Assembly (NCBI RefSeq): GCF_014642735.1
Contig: NZ_BMIV01000003.1
Span: 115,845 to 179,844 of the forward strand
DNA: 64,000 nt
Direction: 5' to 3'
Source: Paracoccus acridae
GTDB lineage: Bacteria > Pseudomonadota > Alphaproteobacteria > Rhodobacterales > Rhodobacteraceae
The notes under the pieces are model-generated. The model was not told the origin of the DNA and did not search any database. It saw only the letters and a list, made by a program, of their open reading frames with translations. Below are positions 8,486 to 18,001 of this stretch, piece by piece. Each line of letters starts with the position of its first letter. Position 1 is the first letter of the stretch. A program made the translations under genes and the position numbers.

Positions 8486-9046
8486 ATGACCAGACGCGCC
8501 GCCATCGCCGTGGACATCCAGAACGACTATTTCCCCGACGGAAAATTCCCGCTGGAGGGTATGGAACAGGCTGCCGCCAAGGCCCGCGCCGTTCTGGACG
8601 CCGCCCGCGAACGCGGCGACCTGATCGTGCATGTCCGCCACGAATTCGCCGACGCCTCGGCCCCCTTCTTCCATCCCGGCAGCCCCGGCGCCGAGATCAA
8701 CCCCGCCGCCGCGCCGCAAGGCGACGAAATCGTCGTGACCAAGAACAACGTCAACGCCTTCAAGGACACCGACCTGAAGCGCATCCTGGACGACAATGGC
8801 GTGACCGAAGTCGTGATCGTCGGCGCCATGAGCCATATGTGCATCGACGCCGCCACCCGCGCCGCATCCGACCTGGGCTACAAGACCACGGTGATCGCCG
8901 ACGCCTGCGCGACGCGCGACCTGGAATTCCAGGGCACGACCGTTCCCGCCGCCCAGGTCCATGCCGCGATGATGAGTGGGCTGGCCTTCGGCTATGCGAC
9001 CGTCACCGACGCCGGGGACTGGATCGCGGACCGGACCACGGCCTGA
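8486..9046 (+). CDS. Isochorismatase-family cysteine hydrolase
   Basis: This 186-residue cytoplasmic hydrolase has the Asp-Lys-Cys triad of the isochorismatase/nicotinamidase family: Asp10 in AVDIQNDYF, Lys86 in VTKNNVNAF and Cys119 in AMSHMCIDAATR. It starts at the ATG 10 bp after the SoxYZ-like gene, so it is probably the last gene of the PQQ transcription unit. Its substrate cannot be read from the sequence; amide hydrolases for nicotinamide, pyrazinamide, ureidoacrylate and others share this pattern. Confidence 0.85.
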   Translation: MTRRAAIAVDIQNDYFPDGKFPLEGMEQAAAKARAVLDAARERGDLIVHVRHEFADASAPFFHPGSPGAEINPAAAPQGDEIVVTKNNVNAFKDTDLKRILDDNGVTEVVIVGAMSHMCIDAATRAASDLGYKTTVIADACATRDLEFQGTTVPAAQVHAAMMSGLAFGYATVTDAGDWIADRTTA

Positions 9047-9166
9047 CCATCCGCCGCCGACCGCGACCTTTGTCGCAGATGCGGGCTTGCTTTGCCGGGG
9101 CAGTGGCCTAAACTTGGATGGAGGATGCGGACGGGAGACCGCAGGACCATCCGAGGAGGGAACCAC

Positions 9167-9874
9167 ATGACAGCCGCAGCCATGCAGGCGCGATCGCCGC
9201 AGACGCCACGGCAAAGTGCCGATCAGGTGCGCGAAATCCTGATCGTCGATGACCATCCGTTGATGTGCGACGCGCTTGCACTGACGCTGAAGATCAGCTT
9301 CGGCCTGAAGAATGTCCGCACCGCCCGCAGCCTGGGCGCGGCCCTTGACGGGATCAAGGCGCAGGGCGCCCCCGATGCGGTGATCCTGGACCTGAACCTT
9401 CCCGACGCGCGGGGGGCCGAAGGCATTGTGACCCTGCGCCGGCAACTGCCCGACGTGCCGATCACGATGATTTCCGCAGACATGGACGGCGCCATGATCT
9501 CGGCCGCGATGGCGGCGGGGGCGCAAGGCTATATCAGCAAGTCCCTGGGACGCGAGGCCCTGGTGGACAGCCTGCGCCGCATGTGGGAAGGCGAATACGT
9601 CACGCCCGAAGGCTATGCCCCCGACCAGGCCGATGCCGATGACGCGGCCAAGGCCGAACTCGCCCGCCGCTTCGCCACCCTGACGCCCCAGCAGATGAAG
9701 ATTCTGCGGCTGATCTGCCAGGGCAAGGCGAACAAGGAAATCAGCTATGACCTGTCCATCGCCGAGGCGACGGTGAAGACCCATATCACGGCGATCATGT
9801 CCAAGATCAACGCGCGCCGCCGCACCCAGGCCGTGCTGCTTGCCAATACGGTCCGGCTGTTCGAGGCGGGCTGA
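9167..9874 (+). CDS. LuxR-family response regulator (AgmR/ErbR/FlhR-like candidate)
   Basis: This 235-residue two-component response regulator has a receiver domain at about residues 20-140, with the acidic pocket in IVDDHP and phosphoacceptor Asp75 in AVILDLNLPDA. A LuxR/GerE helix-turn-helix follows at about residues 160-225 (LTPQQMKILRLICQGKANKE, then ATVKTHITAIMSKI). The chosen ATG has an AGGAGGG ribosome site; an upstream in-frame ATG at 9092 lacks one. It overlaps the FIST gene by one base. LuxR regulators of this kind control PQQ alcohol oxidation in Pseudomonas (AgmR/ErbR) and formaldehyde oxidation in Paracoccus (FlhR). Assignment to that role here is inferred from context. Confidence 0.9.
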   Translation: MTAAAMQARSPQTPRQSADQVREILIVDDHPLMCDALALTLKISFGLKNVRTARSLGAALDGIKAQGAPDAVILDLNLPDARGAEGIVTLRRQLPDVPITMISADMDGAMISAAMAAGAQGYISKSLGREALVDSLRRMWEGEYVTPEGYAPDQADADDAAKAELARRFATLTPQQMKILRLICQGKANKEISYDLSIAEATVKTHITAIMSKINARRRTQAVLLANTVRLFEAG

Positions 9875-11037
9875 TGGATACCGGCCCGGTCGCGAAGGAG
9901 GGCGCCATCGGGCCGGTGGCCGTGCAGGCCGACCGCGGAAAGGCCGACCCTGGCCGGATCCTGCTGGACGGCCTGCGCGGAGCCGATCCGGGCCTGGTGC
10001 TGGTCTTCGGCGCGGATGGCGCCGAACTGGCCGGGCTTGACGCGGTGTTGCGCGCGGGCCTGCCGGACGGCTGCCTGATTGCGGGATGTTCGTCCGCCGG
10101 TGAAATCGGCCCGTCGGGCTATGCCTCGGGCAGCATCGTGGCAATCGGCTTTCCCGCGGCCCATTTCCGGGCCTCGGCCCTGATCCTGCCGAACCTGGAT
10201 GCCCTGCCCGTGTCGGACTGGATGGCGGCGTTGCGCCGGCTGCAGGCCGGTTTCGGGCCCGATCCGCAGCGGTCGCTGTTTGGGCTGTTGCTGGTTGACG
10301 GGCTGGCGGGTCAGGAAGACGTGCTTGTCGCCACCATCGACGCGGCCCTGCCATCCGTTCCCACCCTGGGCGGATCGGCGGGCGACGGGCTGTCCTTCAA
10401 GCAAACCTGGCTGCTGGCGCAGGGACAGGTCATCACCAATGCCGCCGTCTTCCTGCTGGTCGAAACCGACCTTGCCGTCAGCGAGGTGACCTTCGCCCAT
10501 TTCAGCCCCACCGCGACCCGCGTCGTGGTGACGGCGGCGATCCCCGAAAAGCGCCGCATCCTGGAACTGAACGCCGAACCCGCCGCCGAGGAATATGCCC
10601 GCCTGACCGGCATCAGCCCCGATGCGCTGACGCCCAGCGAATTCGCCCGCCACCCCCTGCTGCTGCGGATGGGCCGCCACCACCATGTTCGCGCCATCAG
10701 CGCCCAGACCGCCGATGGCGGGCTGTCCCTGATGTCGGCCATCGACACCGGCACCGTCCTGACCCTTGGCCGGGCCGAGGACATGACCCAGGGTTTCGCC
10801 GAGGCCCTGGCGTCCCTGCCCCGCCCGCCGCTGATGGTGCTGGGCTTCGACTGCATCCTGCGCCGCCTGGCCCTGGAACGCGAAGGGCTGCACGACCAGA
10901 TGTCCGAACTGCTGGCCCGATACCGCGTGGCGGGCTTCAATACCTATGGCGAACAGCACAGCGGGATGCATGTGAACCAGACCTTCGTGGGCCTGGCCTT
11001 CATGCCCAATACGGATGCGCCTGCCCATGCTTCGTGA
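9874..11037 (+). CDS. FIST-domain sensory protein (NosP-like candidate)
   Basis: This 387-residue soluble protein has an N-terminal FIST domain (about residues 30-210, with GCLIAGCSSAGEIGPSGYA and PTLGGSAGDGLSF) and a FIST_C domain (about residues 220-365, ending with YRVAGFNTYGEQHSG). It has no signal peptide and no membrane segment. FIST proteins bind small ligands; the Pseudomonas NosP protein binds heme and senses nitric oxide and is paired with a histidine kinase. The gene is sandwiched with overlaps between a response regulator and a kinase that lacks its own sensor domain, so it probably supplies the input signal. The ligand is not known here. Confidence 0.85.
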   Translation: MDTGPVAKEGAIGPVAVQADRGKADPGRILLDGLRGADPGLVLVFGADGAELAGLDAVLRAGLPDGCLIAGCSSAGEIGPSGYASGSIVAIGFPAAHFRASALILPNLDALPVSDWMAALRRLQAGFGPDPQRSLFGLLLVDGLAGQEDVLVATIDAALPSVPTLGGSAGDGLSFKQTWLLAQGQVITNAAVFLLVETDLAVSEVTFAHFSPTATRVVVTAAIPEKRRILELNAEPAAEEYARLTGISPDALTPSEFARHPLLLRMGRHHHVRAISAQTADGGLSLMSAIDTGTVLTLGRAEDMTQGFAEALASLPRPPLMVLGFDCILRRLALEREGLHDQMSELLARYRVAGFNTYGEQHSGMHVNQTFVGLAFMPNTDAPAHAS

Positions 11038-12349
11038 CGACGACGGGCCGGAACGCCGGATCGAGAAGCTGGCCCGGATCAACCAGGTGCTGATCGACCG
11101 CATCGACCGGTTGGAGGAATCGCGCGGTTCCGCCTGGTCGATGTTCCAGGCCGCCGTCGCCCTGGAACAAGAGGTGATGGTCCGCACCCGCGACCTGGAA
11201 CGCGCCCTGGCCGATCTGTCGCAGCGCAACCGCGAGCTGGCGGTCGCGCGCGCATCGGCCGAGGAAGCGAACAGGTCCAAGACCCGCTTCCTGCGGGCGG
11301 CCAGCCACGACCTGCTGCAACCCTTGTCGGCGGCGCGGCTGTTTCTGGCGGCCTTGGCCGATACGCCCCTGAACGAACATCAGCGGGAACTGTCCGACCG
11401 GCTGTCGGGCGCCTTCGAATCGGTGGAACAGCTGATGCACGCGGTTCTCGACATCTCGCGCCTGGACAGCCAGCGGATCGAGTTCCACCGCCAGCCCGTG
11501 CCGCTGGACGAGTTGTTTCGAAAGCTGGCCATCGAATATGCCCCCCTGGCCGAGGCCAAGGCCCTGCGCCTGTCCTTCGTGCCGACCGATGCGGTCGTGG
11601 AAAGCGACCCTGTCTTTCTGCGCCGCATTGCGCAGAACCTGGTGTCGAACGCGATCAAGTATACCCATCGGGGCGGCGTGGTGGTGGGCGCGCGACGGCG
11701 CGGGCCTTTGTGCTGGCTTTGCGTCTATGACACGGGAGTGGGCATCCCGGCGGTGGACCGCAACCGGATATTCGACGAATTCCAGCGCCTTGGGAACGAC
11801 GCGCGCACGCCGGGCATGGGGCTTGGGCTGTCCATCGTGCGGCGTGCCTGCGCCAAGCTGGACCATCCCATTCGCCTTGATTCCGAGGCGATGCGCGGCA
11901 CCGTCTTTTGCGTGGGCCTGCCACTGGTCCAGCAGGCCGACCGCCCCGGTCCCGACCAGCCCGCCCGGTCCACCCTGCCCCTGCGCGGCCGCGTGGCTTT
12001 GGTGGTGGAAAACGACCACGGCATGCAGCGCGGATACGAGATGATCCTGCGCGACCGGCTGGGCATGGTGGCCCGCGTGACCGGCGGCACGGCCGAGGCC
12101 CTGGCCGCCATGGGCGACGAGCCGCCCGACGTGATCCTGGCCGATTACAACCTGGAAAACGGCGATACCGGCGTTCAGGCCATCACGGCGCTGCGCCAGT
12201 CGGCGGGCCAGGCCATACCGGCGGTGATGATCACGGCCCATCGCGATCCCCAGATCGCCCGCAGTTGCGCGGCGATGCATGTGCATCTGATGGAAAAGCC
12301 CGTCCGCCCCACCGAACTGGCCGAGATGCTGGGCGGGATCCTGGGGTGA
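11015..12349 (+). CDS. Soluble hybrid histidine kinase with receiver domain (NahK/ErcS'-like candidate)
   Basis: This 444-residue kinase has no transmembrane or PAS segment. An N-terminal coiled coil (about 12-85) leads into the HisKA box with His98 in RAASHDLLQPLSAARLF, then a HATPase domain (NLVSNAIKYT, YDTGVGIP, GMGLGLSIV) and a C-terminal receiver domain with the phosphoacceptor in DVILADYNLENGD. The start at 11015 overlaps the FIST gene by 23 bases; ATG 11027 is an alternative. The missing sensor domain and the overlap with the FIST gene suggest the two proteins work as one receptor. The receiver or the kinase would feed the LuxR regulator at 9167. Confidence 0.9.
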   Translation: MRLPMLRDDDGPERRIEKLARINQVLIDRIDRLEESRGSAWSMFQAAVALEQEVMVRTRDLERALADLSQRNRELAVARASAEEANRSKTRFLRAASHDLLQPLSAARLFLAALADTPLNEHQRELSDRLSGAFESVEQLMHAVLDISRLDSQRIEFHRQPVPLDELFRKLAIEYAPLAEAKALRLSFVPTDAVVESDPVFLRRIAQNLVSNAIKYTHRGGVVVGARRRGPLCWLCVYDTGVGIPAVDRNRIFDEFQRLGNDARTPGMGLGLSIVRRACAKLDHPIRLDSEAMRGTVFCVGLPLVQQADRPGPDQPARSTLPLRGRVALVVENDHGMQRGYEMILRDRLGMVARVTGGTAEALAAMGDEPPDVILADYNLENGDTGVQAITALRQSAGQAIPAVMITAHRDPQIARSCAAMHVHLMEKPVRPTELAEMLGGILG

Positions 12350-12381
12350 TCGGCACGATCTGCGACCAAAGGCCGAGGGAT

Positions 12382-12409
12382 CGGGGGCCGGGCTTGTCCT
12401 TGGCCCCCG
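12382..12409 (+). terminator. GC-rich hairpin after the kinase gene
   Basis: CGGGGGCC (12382-12389) and GGCCCCCG (12402-12409) form an 8-bp stem with a 12-base loop, 33 bases after the kinase stop. There is no T-run, so this is at best a weak terminator or a message-stabilising hairpin. Confidence 0.35.
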
Positions 12410-12446
12410 CCTTCGCAACTCTGACACCGGAAGTGGGAGGGATATC

Positions 12447-13064
12447 ATGAGAAAAGCCATTGCCGCGGCCCTGTGGCTGGGCCTGTCCGCGCTGAGCGCG
12501 GGCCATGCCCTTGCGGGCGAGGCCGGGGATGCCGTCTTTGCCGAACGCGGCCCCTGGTCGCTGGGCGGGCAGGAACTGCAATGGTCCGTCCATGTCGAGG
12601 GGCCGGATGCGCCCGGCTTCCTGCGCATCGACGACGGCAGCGTGACCCTGGCCGAGGTCGTCGATCCGTCCGACCAGCAGCCGGTCCTGCAACTGACCCA
12701 GAAGACCGACAGCCGGACACGCCAGATCGGGCCTTTCCCGATTTCGGGGGGTGATCCGGTGCTGACCTTCTTTCTGGAACAGACCGCCCGCGACATGGCG
12801 GGACTGACCGGCGGCAGCCCGCATTACATCCGCAACCGCATCAAGGACGCGCTGTTCCGCGGCGGCCAGATCGCCCGCCAGGGCGAGGCATCGGTCGCCA
12901 CCTTCACCCCCTTCGCCGAGGATCCGAATGCAGCCCGCATGAAGGGGTTCGAGACGCTGACCCTCACCTTCGTCCTGGACGATCCCAAGCAGCCGATCCG
13001 CGAATTGCGCGCCGAAACCCAGGGCGACATGCCCGGCTATGTGAACCGGATGGCCCTGCAATGA
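12447..13064 (+). CDS. Secreted protein of unknown function
   Basis: I do not recognise this 205-residue protein. It has a clear Sec signal peptide (about residues 1-23, cleaved after HALA). The mature part has no cysteines and looks like a beta-rich domain, with patterns LRIDDGSVTLAEVVDP and RQIGPFPISGGDPVLTFFLE, followed by a helical stretch with RNRIKDALFRGG. A GGGAGGG ribosome site precedes the ATG. Its stop overlaps the start of the next secreted protein by four bases. Its position after the PQQ and signalling genes suggests a periplasmic role linked to quinoprotein oxidation, but nothing in the sequence proves this. Confidence 0.8.
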   Translation: MRKAIAAALWLGLSALSAGHALAGEAGDAVFAERGPWSLGGQELQWSVHVEGPDAPGFLRIDDGSVTLAEVVDPSDQQPVLQLTQKTDSRTRQIGPFPISGGDPVLTFFLEQTARDMAGLTGGSPHYIRNRIKDALFRGGQIARQGEASVATFTPFAEDPNAARMKGFETLTLTFVLDDPKQPIRELRAETQGDMPGYVNRMALQ

Positions 13065-13405
13065 AGCTGCGTCTGATCGCGCTTGGCACGGCCCTGGTCG
13101 CCGCCCCCCCCTCGGCTCATGCGCAGGCGGTGAACGATTACCCGACCAACGCGCGGGCGGAATATGTCTTTGCCTGCATGGCCACGAACGGCCAGACCCG
13201 CGACATGCTGGACCGCTGTTCCTGCGCCATCGACCAGATCGCCGAGGTGTTGCCCTATGACGATTACGTCCAGGCCGAAACCGTCCTGCGAATGCAACAG
13301 ACCACCGGCGAACGGTCCGGCATGTTCAAGAGCATGGCCCAGTTGACCGAGATCGTGGCCGGGCTGAAGCGCGCCGAGGCCGAGGCCGAGATCCTGTGCT
13401 TCTGA
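13061..13405 (+). CDS. Small secreted four-cysteine protein of unknown function
   Basis: This 114-residue protein has a signal peptide (about 1-21, cleaved after SAHA). The mature part is mostly helical and carries four cysteines (Cys39, Cys53, Cys55, Cys113), including a Cys-x-Cys in MLDRCSCAIDQIAEVLPYDD. The spacing could support disulfides or a metal site but does not match a c-type heme motif. It overlaps the previous secreted protein gene by four bases, so the two are probably made together. It is followed by a hairpin and the convergent ubiB gene. Confidence 0.75.
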   Translation: MKLRLIALGTALVAAPPSAHAQAVNDYPTNARAEYVFACMATNGQTRDMLDRCSCAIDQIAEVLPYDDYVQAETVLRMQQTTGERSGMFKSMAQLTEIVAGLKRAEAEAEILCF

Positions 13406-13430
13406 ACCATCCCTTCGCGCGGTGAATCCA

Positions 13431-13450
13431 AGGGCCGGCGGACCGGCCCT
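13431..13450. terminator. Bidirectional hairpin between convergent genes
   Basis: AGGGCCGG (13431-13438) pairs with CCGGCCCT (13443-13450) around a four-base loop in the 45-bp gap between the small secreted protein gene and ubiB. Its position between convergent genes suggests a shared terminator. T-runs are short on both strands. Confidence 0.5.
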
Positions 13451-14989
13451 TCAGACCAGCGCCACCCCCAGGGCCGCACCCGCCCCCAGCGCCAGCACCA
13501 CCGCCAGCCAGACCGGCGCCCCGCGCCGGACCAGGATGGGCTGGACCGGGCGCGCGTCCTCGGGGTGGGCGCGTTCCCACAAGGCCTGTTCCACGATGCG
13601 CGGCAGCAGCGGGCCGTATCGCCCGACCGTTTGCGCCACGCGCGCCATGTCGCCCGCCAGCGCCTTGGGTCCGATGTTCGACCGGATGTAATCGGACACC
13701 ACCGGCTTGGCCGCGTCCCAGATGTTCAGTTGCGGATCGACAGACCGGGCCACGCCCTCCACCACGACCATGGTGCGTTGCAGCAGGATCAGTTGCGTCT
13801 GCGTCTGCATCCCGAAGCGTTCCGTCACCTCGAACAGATAGGCCAGCAGGTTCGCCATGGAAATCCGGCTGGCATCGGCGCCGAAGATCGGCTCGCCCAC
13901 GGCGCGCAGGGCGCGGGCGAACTGCGCCTCGTCCCGGTCGCGGGGGACATATCCCGCCTCGAAATGGACGCGGGCAACGCGGCGGTAATCGCGCTGGATG
14001 AAGCCATAGAGGATCTCGGCATAGATGCGGCGGGTATATTCGTCGATCTCGCCCATGATGCCGAAGTCATAGGCGATGACATCGCCATTGGCCCCGACCT
14101 TCAGGTTGCCGTGATGCATGTCGGCATGGAAGAAGCCGTCGCGCAGGGCATGTTGCAGGAAAAGCTGGATCACCCGCGCGGCGATCCGGCTGGTGTCGTG
14201 CCCCGCCGCCACCAGGGCCGCGCGATCGCCCATCGGCAGCCCTTCCGCCCAGTCCGAGGTCAGCACCCGGCGCGAGGACAGGTGCCAATGCGGCCGGGGA
14301 ACGGCGAAGCCCGCATCGTCCTTGGTGTTTTCCGCGAATTCGGACGCATTGGCCGCTTCCAGCCGCATGTCCTGTTCGGCGGTGACAGTCGATTCGAAAT
14401 GGCGCACCACGTCGCGCGGGCGCAACCGCCGGCTGCCGGGCGACAGGAATTCGATGATGCCCGCGGCAAAGTGAAAGGCGTCGATGTCGCGGCGGAAGGC
14501 GCCGGCGATGCCGGGGCGCAGCACCTTGACCGCGACCTCTTGCCCCGTTTCGCGGATCCGGGCGCGGTGGACCTGGGCGATGGACGCCGCCGCCACGGGT
14601 TCGGAAAATTCCGAAAACAGCAGATCGACCGGCTGGCGCAGGTCGGCCAGGATGATGTCCTTGGCAATCTCGGTCGGGAAAGGCGGCAGGCGGTCCTGCA
14701 GCATCCGCAACTGCTGGGCCATCTCGACGCCCACCACATCGGCGCGGGTGGACAGGATCTGGCCGAACTTGATGTAGGCAGGGCCAAGCGCGGTGATCGC
14801 CCGCGTGATCGGCGGCAGGTTCGGATCGCCCTTGTAGCCCAGCCAGCGGAAGGGCCAGCCCAGCACGCGGGCCGCGACGCGCAGCCGGGGCGGCGCTTCG
14901 ACCGCATCCAGAACCGCGCGCATGGCGCCCGTGCGTTCGAAGGTGGCGCCCGTTCGGATCAGGCGCAAAAGGTTATGCGGACCCCTCAC
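13451..14989 (-). CDS. ubiB: Ubiquinone biosynthesis regulatory protein kinase UbiB
   Basis: This 512-residue atypical kinase/ATPase of the ABC1/ADCK/UbiB family is needed for ubiquinone synthesis. The family KxGQ motif is seen in [14 protein letters not shown] (about residues 91-104). The nucleotide-binding lysine is in [11 protein letters not shown], and [11 protein letters not shown] plus YDFGIMGE hold the catalytic and metal-binding acids. Two hydrophobic C-terminal stretches end the protein (about 490-512), a membrane anchor typical of UbiB. Its start overlaps the ubiE stop by four bases. Confidence 0.96.
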   Translation of the reverse strand: MRGPHNLLRLIRTGATFERTGAMRAVLDAVEAPPRLRVAARVLGWPFRWLGYKGDPNLPPITRAITALGPAYIKFGQILSTRADVVGVEMAQQLRMLQDRLPPFPTEIAKDIILADLRQPVDLLFSEFSEPVAAASIAQVHRARIRETGQEVAVKVLRPGIAGAFRRDIDAFHFAAGIIEFLSPGSRRLRPRDVVRHFESTVTAEQDMRLEAANASEFAENTKDDAGFAVPRPHWHLSSRRVLTSDWAEGLPMGDRAALVAAGHDTSRIAARVIQLFLQHALRDGFFHADMHHGNLKVGANGDVIAYDFGIMGEIDEYTRRIYAEILYGFIQRDYRRVARVHFEAGYVPRDRDEAQFARALRAVGEPIFGADASRISMANLLAYLFEVTERFGMQTQTQLILLQRTMVVVEGVARSVDPQLNIWDAAKPVVSDYIRSNIGPKALAGDMARVAQTVGRYGPLLPRIVEQALWERAHPEDARPVQPILVRRGAPVWLAVVLALGAGAALGVALV

Positions 14990-15732
14990 AGCTTCCAGCC
15001 CGAATGGAGTGCTGCAATCCCCATCGACAGGTTGCGGTATTGGACCCGGTCGAAGCCAGCGGCCCGGATCATGTCCGCGAAGCTGTCTTGGTCGGGAAAC
15101 TTGCGGATCGATTCGACCAGGTATTGATAACTGTCGCGATCCCCCGTCACCGCCTGGCCCATCGCCGGGATGACGTTGAAGGAATAGCGGTCATAGGCCC
15201 ATTGCATCGCGGGCACCGGGATCTGGCTGAACTCCAGCACCATCAGCCGCCCGCCGGGGCGCAGCACGCGATACGCCTCTGCCAGGGCGTCGGGGATGCG
15301 GGTGACGTTGCGGATGCCGAAGCTGATCGTATAGCGGTCGAAGCTGTTGTCTGCGAAAGGCAGCGCCATCGCATCGCCCGTGACCCAGGCCAGCCGGTCG
15401 CCCTTTTCCACGGCATCGGCGCGCTTGCGCCCCTCGACCAGCATGGATTCGGTCATGTCGCAGACCGTGACGCGCCCGCCCGGCGCGCGGTCCAGGAAGC
15501 GGAAGGCCACGTCGCCCGTGCCGCCCGCCACGTCAAGAAGGTGCTGGCCGTCGCGCGGGGCCAGCCAGTCCATCATCGCGTTCTTCCAGACGCGGTGGAT
15601 GCCCGCGCTCATCAGGTCGTTCATCAGGTCGTATCGGGACGCGACGGATGAAAAGACCCCGTGGACCATCCCGGCCTTGGCATCCTCGTCCACGGTCTGG
15701 AAACCGAAATGGGTCTGCTTCTTGTCGCTCAT
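14986..15732 (-). CDS. ubiE: Demethylmenaquinone/2-methoxy-6-polyprenyl-1,4-benzoquinol methyltransferase UbiE
   Basis: This SAM-dependent C-methyltransferase of the ubiquinone pathway has about 248 residues. The family signature [22 protein letters not shown] is seen near residues 27-48, followed by the SAM motif [14 protein letters not shown] and the downstream ISFGIRNV and [11 protein letters not shown] segments. The start at 15732 is chosen to match family length; an in-frame ATG at 15756 would add eight residues. It forms an operon with ubiB and diverges from mutM. Confidence 0.96.
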   Translation of the reverse strand: MSDKKQTHFGFQTVDEDAKAGMVHGVFSSVASRYDLMNDLMSAGIHRVWKNAMMDWLAPRDGQHLLDVAGGTGDVAFRFLDRAPGGRVTVCDMTESMLVEGRKRADAVEKGDRLAWVTGDAMALPFADNSFDRYTISFGIRNVTRIPDALAEAYRVLRPGGRLMVLEFSQIPVPAMQWAYDRYSFNVIPAMGQAVTGDRDSYQYLVESIRKFPDQDSFADMIRAAGFDRVQYRNLSMGIAALHSGWKL

Positions 15733-15807
15733 ACGCTTGCCGTTCACCTGTTTCATCGCCAGATAAGCCCGACGCGCCTTGCGCACAATGCAGCGAGAGG
15801 ACTGTAA

Positions 15808-16653
15808 TTGCCAGAACTGCCCGAAGTCGAAACCGTGCGCCGCGGTCTGTTGCCGCACCTGGAAGGCCAACGCATCGCGCGCGCCGAAGTTCGACGACCC
15901 GACCTGCGCTGGCCTATGCCGGTCGATCTGGTTCAGGTGCTGACCGGGGCCACGGTCACGGCGCTGCGGCGGCGGTCGAAATACCTGCTGGCGGATCTGG
16001 ACCGGGGCGGCACGCTGTTGATGCATCTGGGCATGTCGGGGCGGATGCTGGTCCAGGGCGGCAGCCTTGGCGATTTCCACCGCGATCCGGCGATCCTGCC
16101 GCGTCACGACCATGTGGTGCTGGTGACGGAAGGCGGCAGCACAATCACCTTCAACGACGCCCGCCGCTTCGGCATGGTGGACCTGATCCGCGAGGGATCG
16201 GCCCATCCGCTGCTGGATCACCTGGGGCCCGAACCCTTCGACGACGGCTTCTCGCCCGCCTATCTGGCCGCGGCCTTCGCGGGGCGCAGGGTGCCGGTGA
16301 AGCAGGCGCTGCTGGACCAGCGGATCGTTGCGGGCTTGGGCAACATCTATGTGTCCGAGGCACTGCACCGCGCGGGCATCGACCCGCGCCGGGCGGCGGG
16401 GCGCATCGGGGCCGCGCGCATCGCGGCGCTTGTGGGCCATATCCGCGACGTGCTGACGGATGCCATCGCGGCAGGCGGGTCGTCCCTGCGCGACCACCGG
16501 CAGGCCAGCGGCGAACTGGGCTATTTCCAGCACAGCTTCCGCGTCTATGACCGCGAGGGCGCGCCCTGCCCCACCCCCGGCTGCGCGGGCACGGTCCGCC
16601 GGATCGTGCAGGGCGGGCGGTCCAGCTTCTTCTGCCCGGCCTGCCAGCGCTAG
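15808..16653 (+). CDS. mutM: Formamidopyrimidine-DNA glycosylase MutM (Fpg)
   Basis: This 281-residue base-excision repair glycosylase/lyase acts on 8-oxoguanine and formamidopyrimidines. It begins with a TTG codon, fixed by the essential N-terminus [13 protein letters not shown], where Pro and Glu form the catalytic pair. Lys in [11 protein letters not shown], the [11 protein letters not shown] segment and the C-terminal zinc finger with CPTPGC and FCPACQR are all present. It lies divergently 75 bp from ubiE, a gene pairing common in alphaproteobacteria. Confidence 0.97.
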   Translation: MPELPEVETVRRGLLPHLEGQRIARAEVRRPDLRWPMPVDLVQVLTGATVTALRRRSKYLLADLDRGGTLLMHLGMSGRMLVQGGSLGDFHRDPAILPRHDHVVLVTEGGSTITFNDARRFGMVDLIREGSAHPLLDHLGPEPFDDGFSPAYLAAAFAGRRVPVKQALLDQRIVAGLGNIYVSEALHRAGIDPRRAAGRIGAARIAALVGHIRDVLTDAIAAGGSSLRDHRQASGELGYFQHSFRVYDREGAPCPTPGCAGTVRRIVQGGRSSFFCPACQR

Positions 16654-16721
16654 GCCGCTTGGCTTTCCCGCCGCGCATTTGATAGGGTCCGCCGCGAACG
16701 CATCGCAACGGGGACGCAGCC

Positions 16722-17498
16722 ATGGCCTATGAAACCATCATCGTCGAGATCGAGGACAGCGTCGCCCTGATCCGGCTGAACCGCCCCGAGGCGCTGAACG
16801 CGCTGAACACCGCGCTGATCACCGAGCTGGGCCAGGCCCTGCTGGACGCCGACCGCAACGACAAGATCCGCTGCGTGGTGCTGACCGGCAGCGAAAAGGC
16901 CTTCGCCGCCGGCGCCGACATCAAGGAGATGTCCACCAAGACCTTCGTGGACGCCTATGACGAGGATCTGTTCGGCGCGAAGATCGACACCATCACCCGC
17001 ATCCGCAAGCCGATCATCGCCGCTGTCAGCGGCTATGCCCTGGGGGGCGGCTGCGAACTGGCCATGATCTGCGACTTCATCATCGCATCCGACACAGCCA
17101 AGTTCGGCCAGCCCGAGATCAACCTGGGCGTCATCGCGGGCATCGGCGGCACGCAGCGCCTGACCCGCTTCGTGGGCAAGTCCAAGGCCATGGACATGCA
17201 CCTGACCGGCCGCTTCATGGACGCGGCCGAGGCGGAACGGTCGGGCCTGGTCAGCCGCGTCGTGCCCGCAGCCAAGCTGATCCCCGAGGCCATGGCCGCC
17301 GCCCGCAAGATCGCCGAGAAATCCCAGATCTCGGTCAAGGCCGCGAAGGAGGCCGTGAACCGCGCCTATGAGACGACCATGACCGAAGGGATCCTGTTCG
17401 AGCGCCGCAACTTCCAGGCGCTGTTCTCGACCGAGGATCAGAAGGAAGGCATGGCCGCCTTCCTGGAAAAGCGCGAAGCCCAGTTCCGCGACCGCTGA
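16722..17498 (+). CDS. Enoyl-CoA hydratase
   Basis: This 258-residue crotonase-family protein is typical of short-chain enoyl-CoA hydratases. The oxyanion hole is formed around AAGADIKEM (about 62-70) and [13 protein letters not shown] (about 107-119). Both catalytic glutamates are visible, one in GGCELAM and one in [15 protein letters not shown]. It probably acts in fatty acid beta-oxidation or amino acid breakdown; the exact substrate is not readable. It is monocistronic, followed by the rpsT leader. Confidence 0.92.
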   Translation: MAYETIIVEIEDSVALIRLNRPEALNALNTALITELGQALLDADRNDKIRCVVLTGSEKAFAAGADIKEMSTKTFVDAYDEDLFGAKIDTITRIRKPIIAAVSGYALGGGCELAMICDFIIASDTAKFGQPEINLGVIAGIGGTQRLTRFVGKSKAMDMHLTGRFMDAAEAERSGLVSRVVPAAKLIPEAMAAARKIAEKSQISVKAAKEAVNRAYETTMTEGILFERRNFQALFSTEDQKEGMAAFLEKREAQFRDR

Positions 17499-17591
17499 TT
17501 TCAGGCCTTCTTTTCGGGCTTTCCTTTTCGGGCGCCATGCCCTATACGCCCCGGCTTACATGCGCGTGGGCCCGCTTAGGCAAGAATCATG

Positions 17592-17612
17592 ACCGCTTCC
17601 CCGTGAAGCGGT
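17592..17612 (+). promoter_or_regulatory. Hairpin in the rpsT upstream region
   Basis: ACCGCTTC (17592-17599) and GAAGCGGT (17605-17612) form a perfect 8-bp stem with a five-base loop, ending 55 bases before the rpsT start. A TCTTTT run follows a few bases later. It may terminate the upstream hydratase transcript or act as an S20 autoregulatory leader structure. The sequence alone does not decide. Confidence 0.4.
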
Positions 17613-17667
17613 TCCTTGGGTCTTTTGCGCGAACGAAACGCTGAAAGACCGATAGGATCCAGAACCC

Positions 17668-17937
17668 ATGGCCAATACGCCCCAGTCCAAGAAACGCGCC
17701 CGCCAGATCGAGCGTCGCACCGACATCAACAAGGCCCGCCGCTCGCGCATCCGCACCTTCATCCGCAAGGTGGAAGAAGCCATCGCATCCGGCAATGCCG
17801 ACGCGGCCAAGGCGGCCCTGCAGGCGGCACAGCCCGAACTGATGCGCGGCGTGACCAAGGGCGTGGTCCACAAGAATACTGCATCGCGGAAAATCTCGCG
17901 CCTGGCGTCGCGCGTGAAGGCGCTGTCGGCGGTCTGA
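17668..17937 (+). CDS. rpsT: 30S ribosomal protein S20
   Basis: This small, basic, helical protein of 89 residues begins [13 protein letters not shown], the typical S20 N-terminus, and ends with the conserved [16 protein letters not shown] segment. It binds 16S rRNA in the small subunit body. It is followed after 64 bp by a strong intrinsic terminator and then by the dnaA leader. The rpsT-dnaA neighbourhood is common in related bacteria. Confidence 0.98.
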   Translation: MANTPQSKKRARQIERRTDINKARRSRIRTFIRKVEEAIASGNADAAKAALQAAQPELMRGVTKGVVHKNTASRKISRLASRVKALSAV

Positions 17938-18001
17938 TCCTTGCGCCCTTCAGGGGCGGAATCCGCTTGAAATCACGGCCCCGCAAAGGGCGATTCCAGA
18001 C

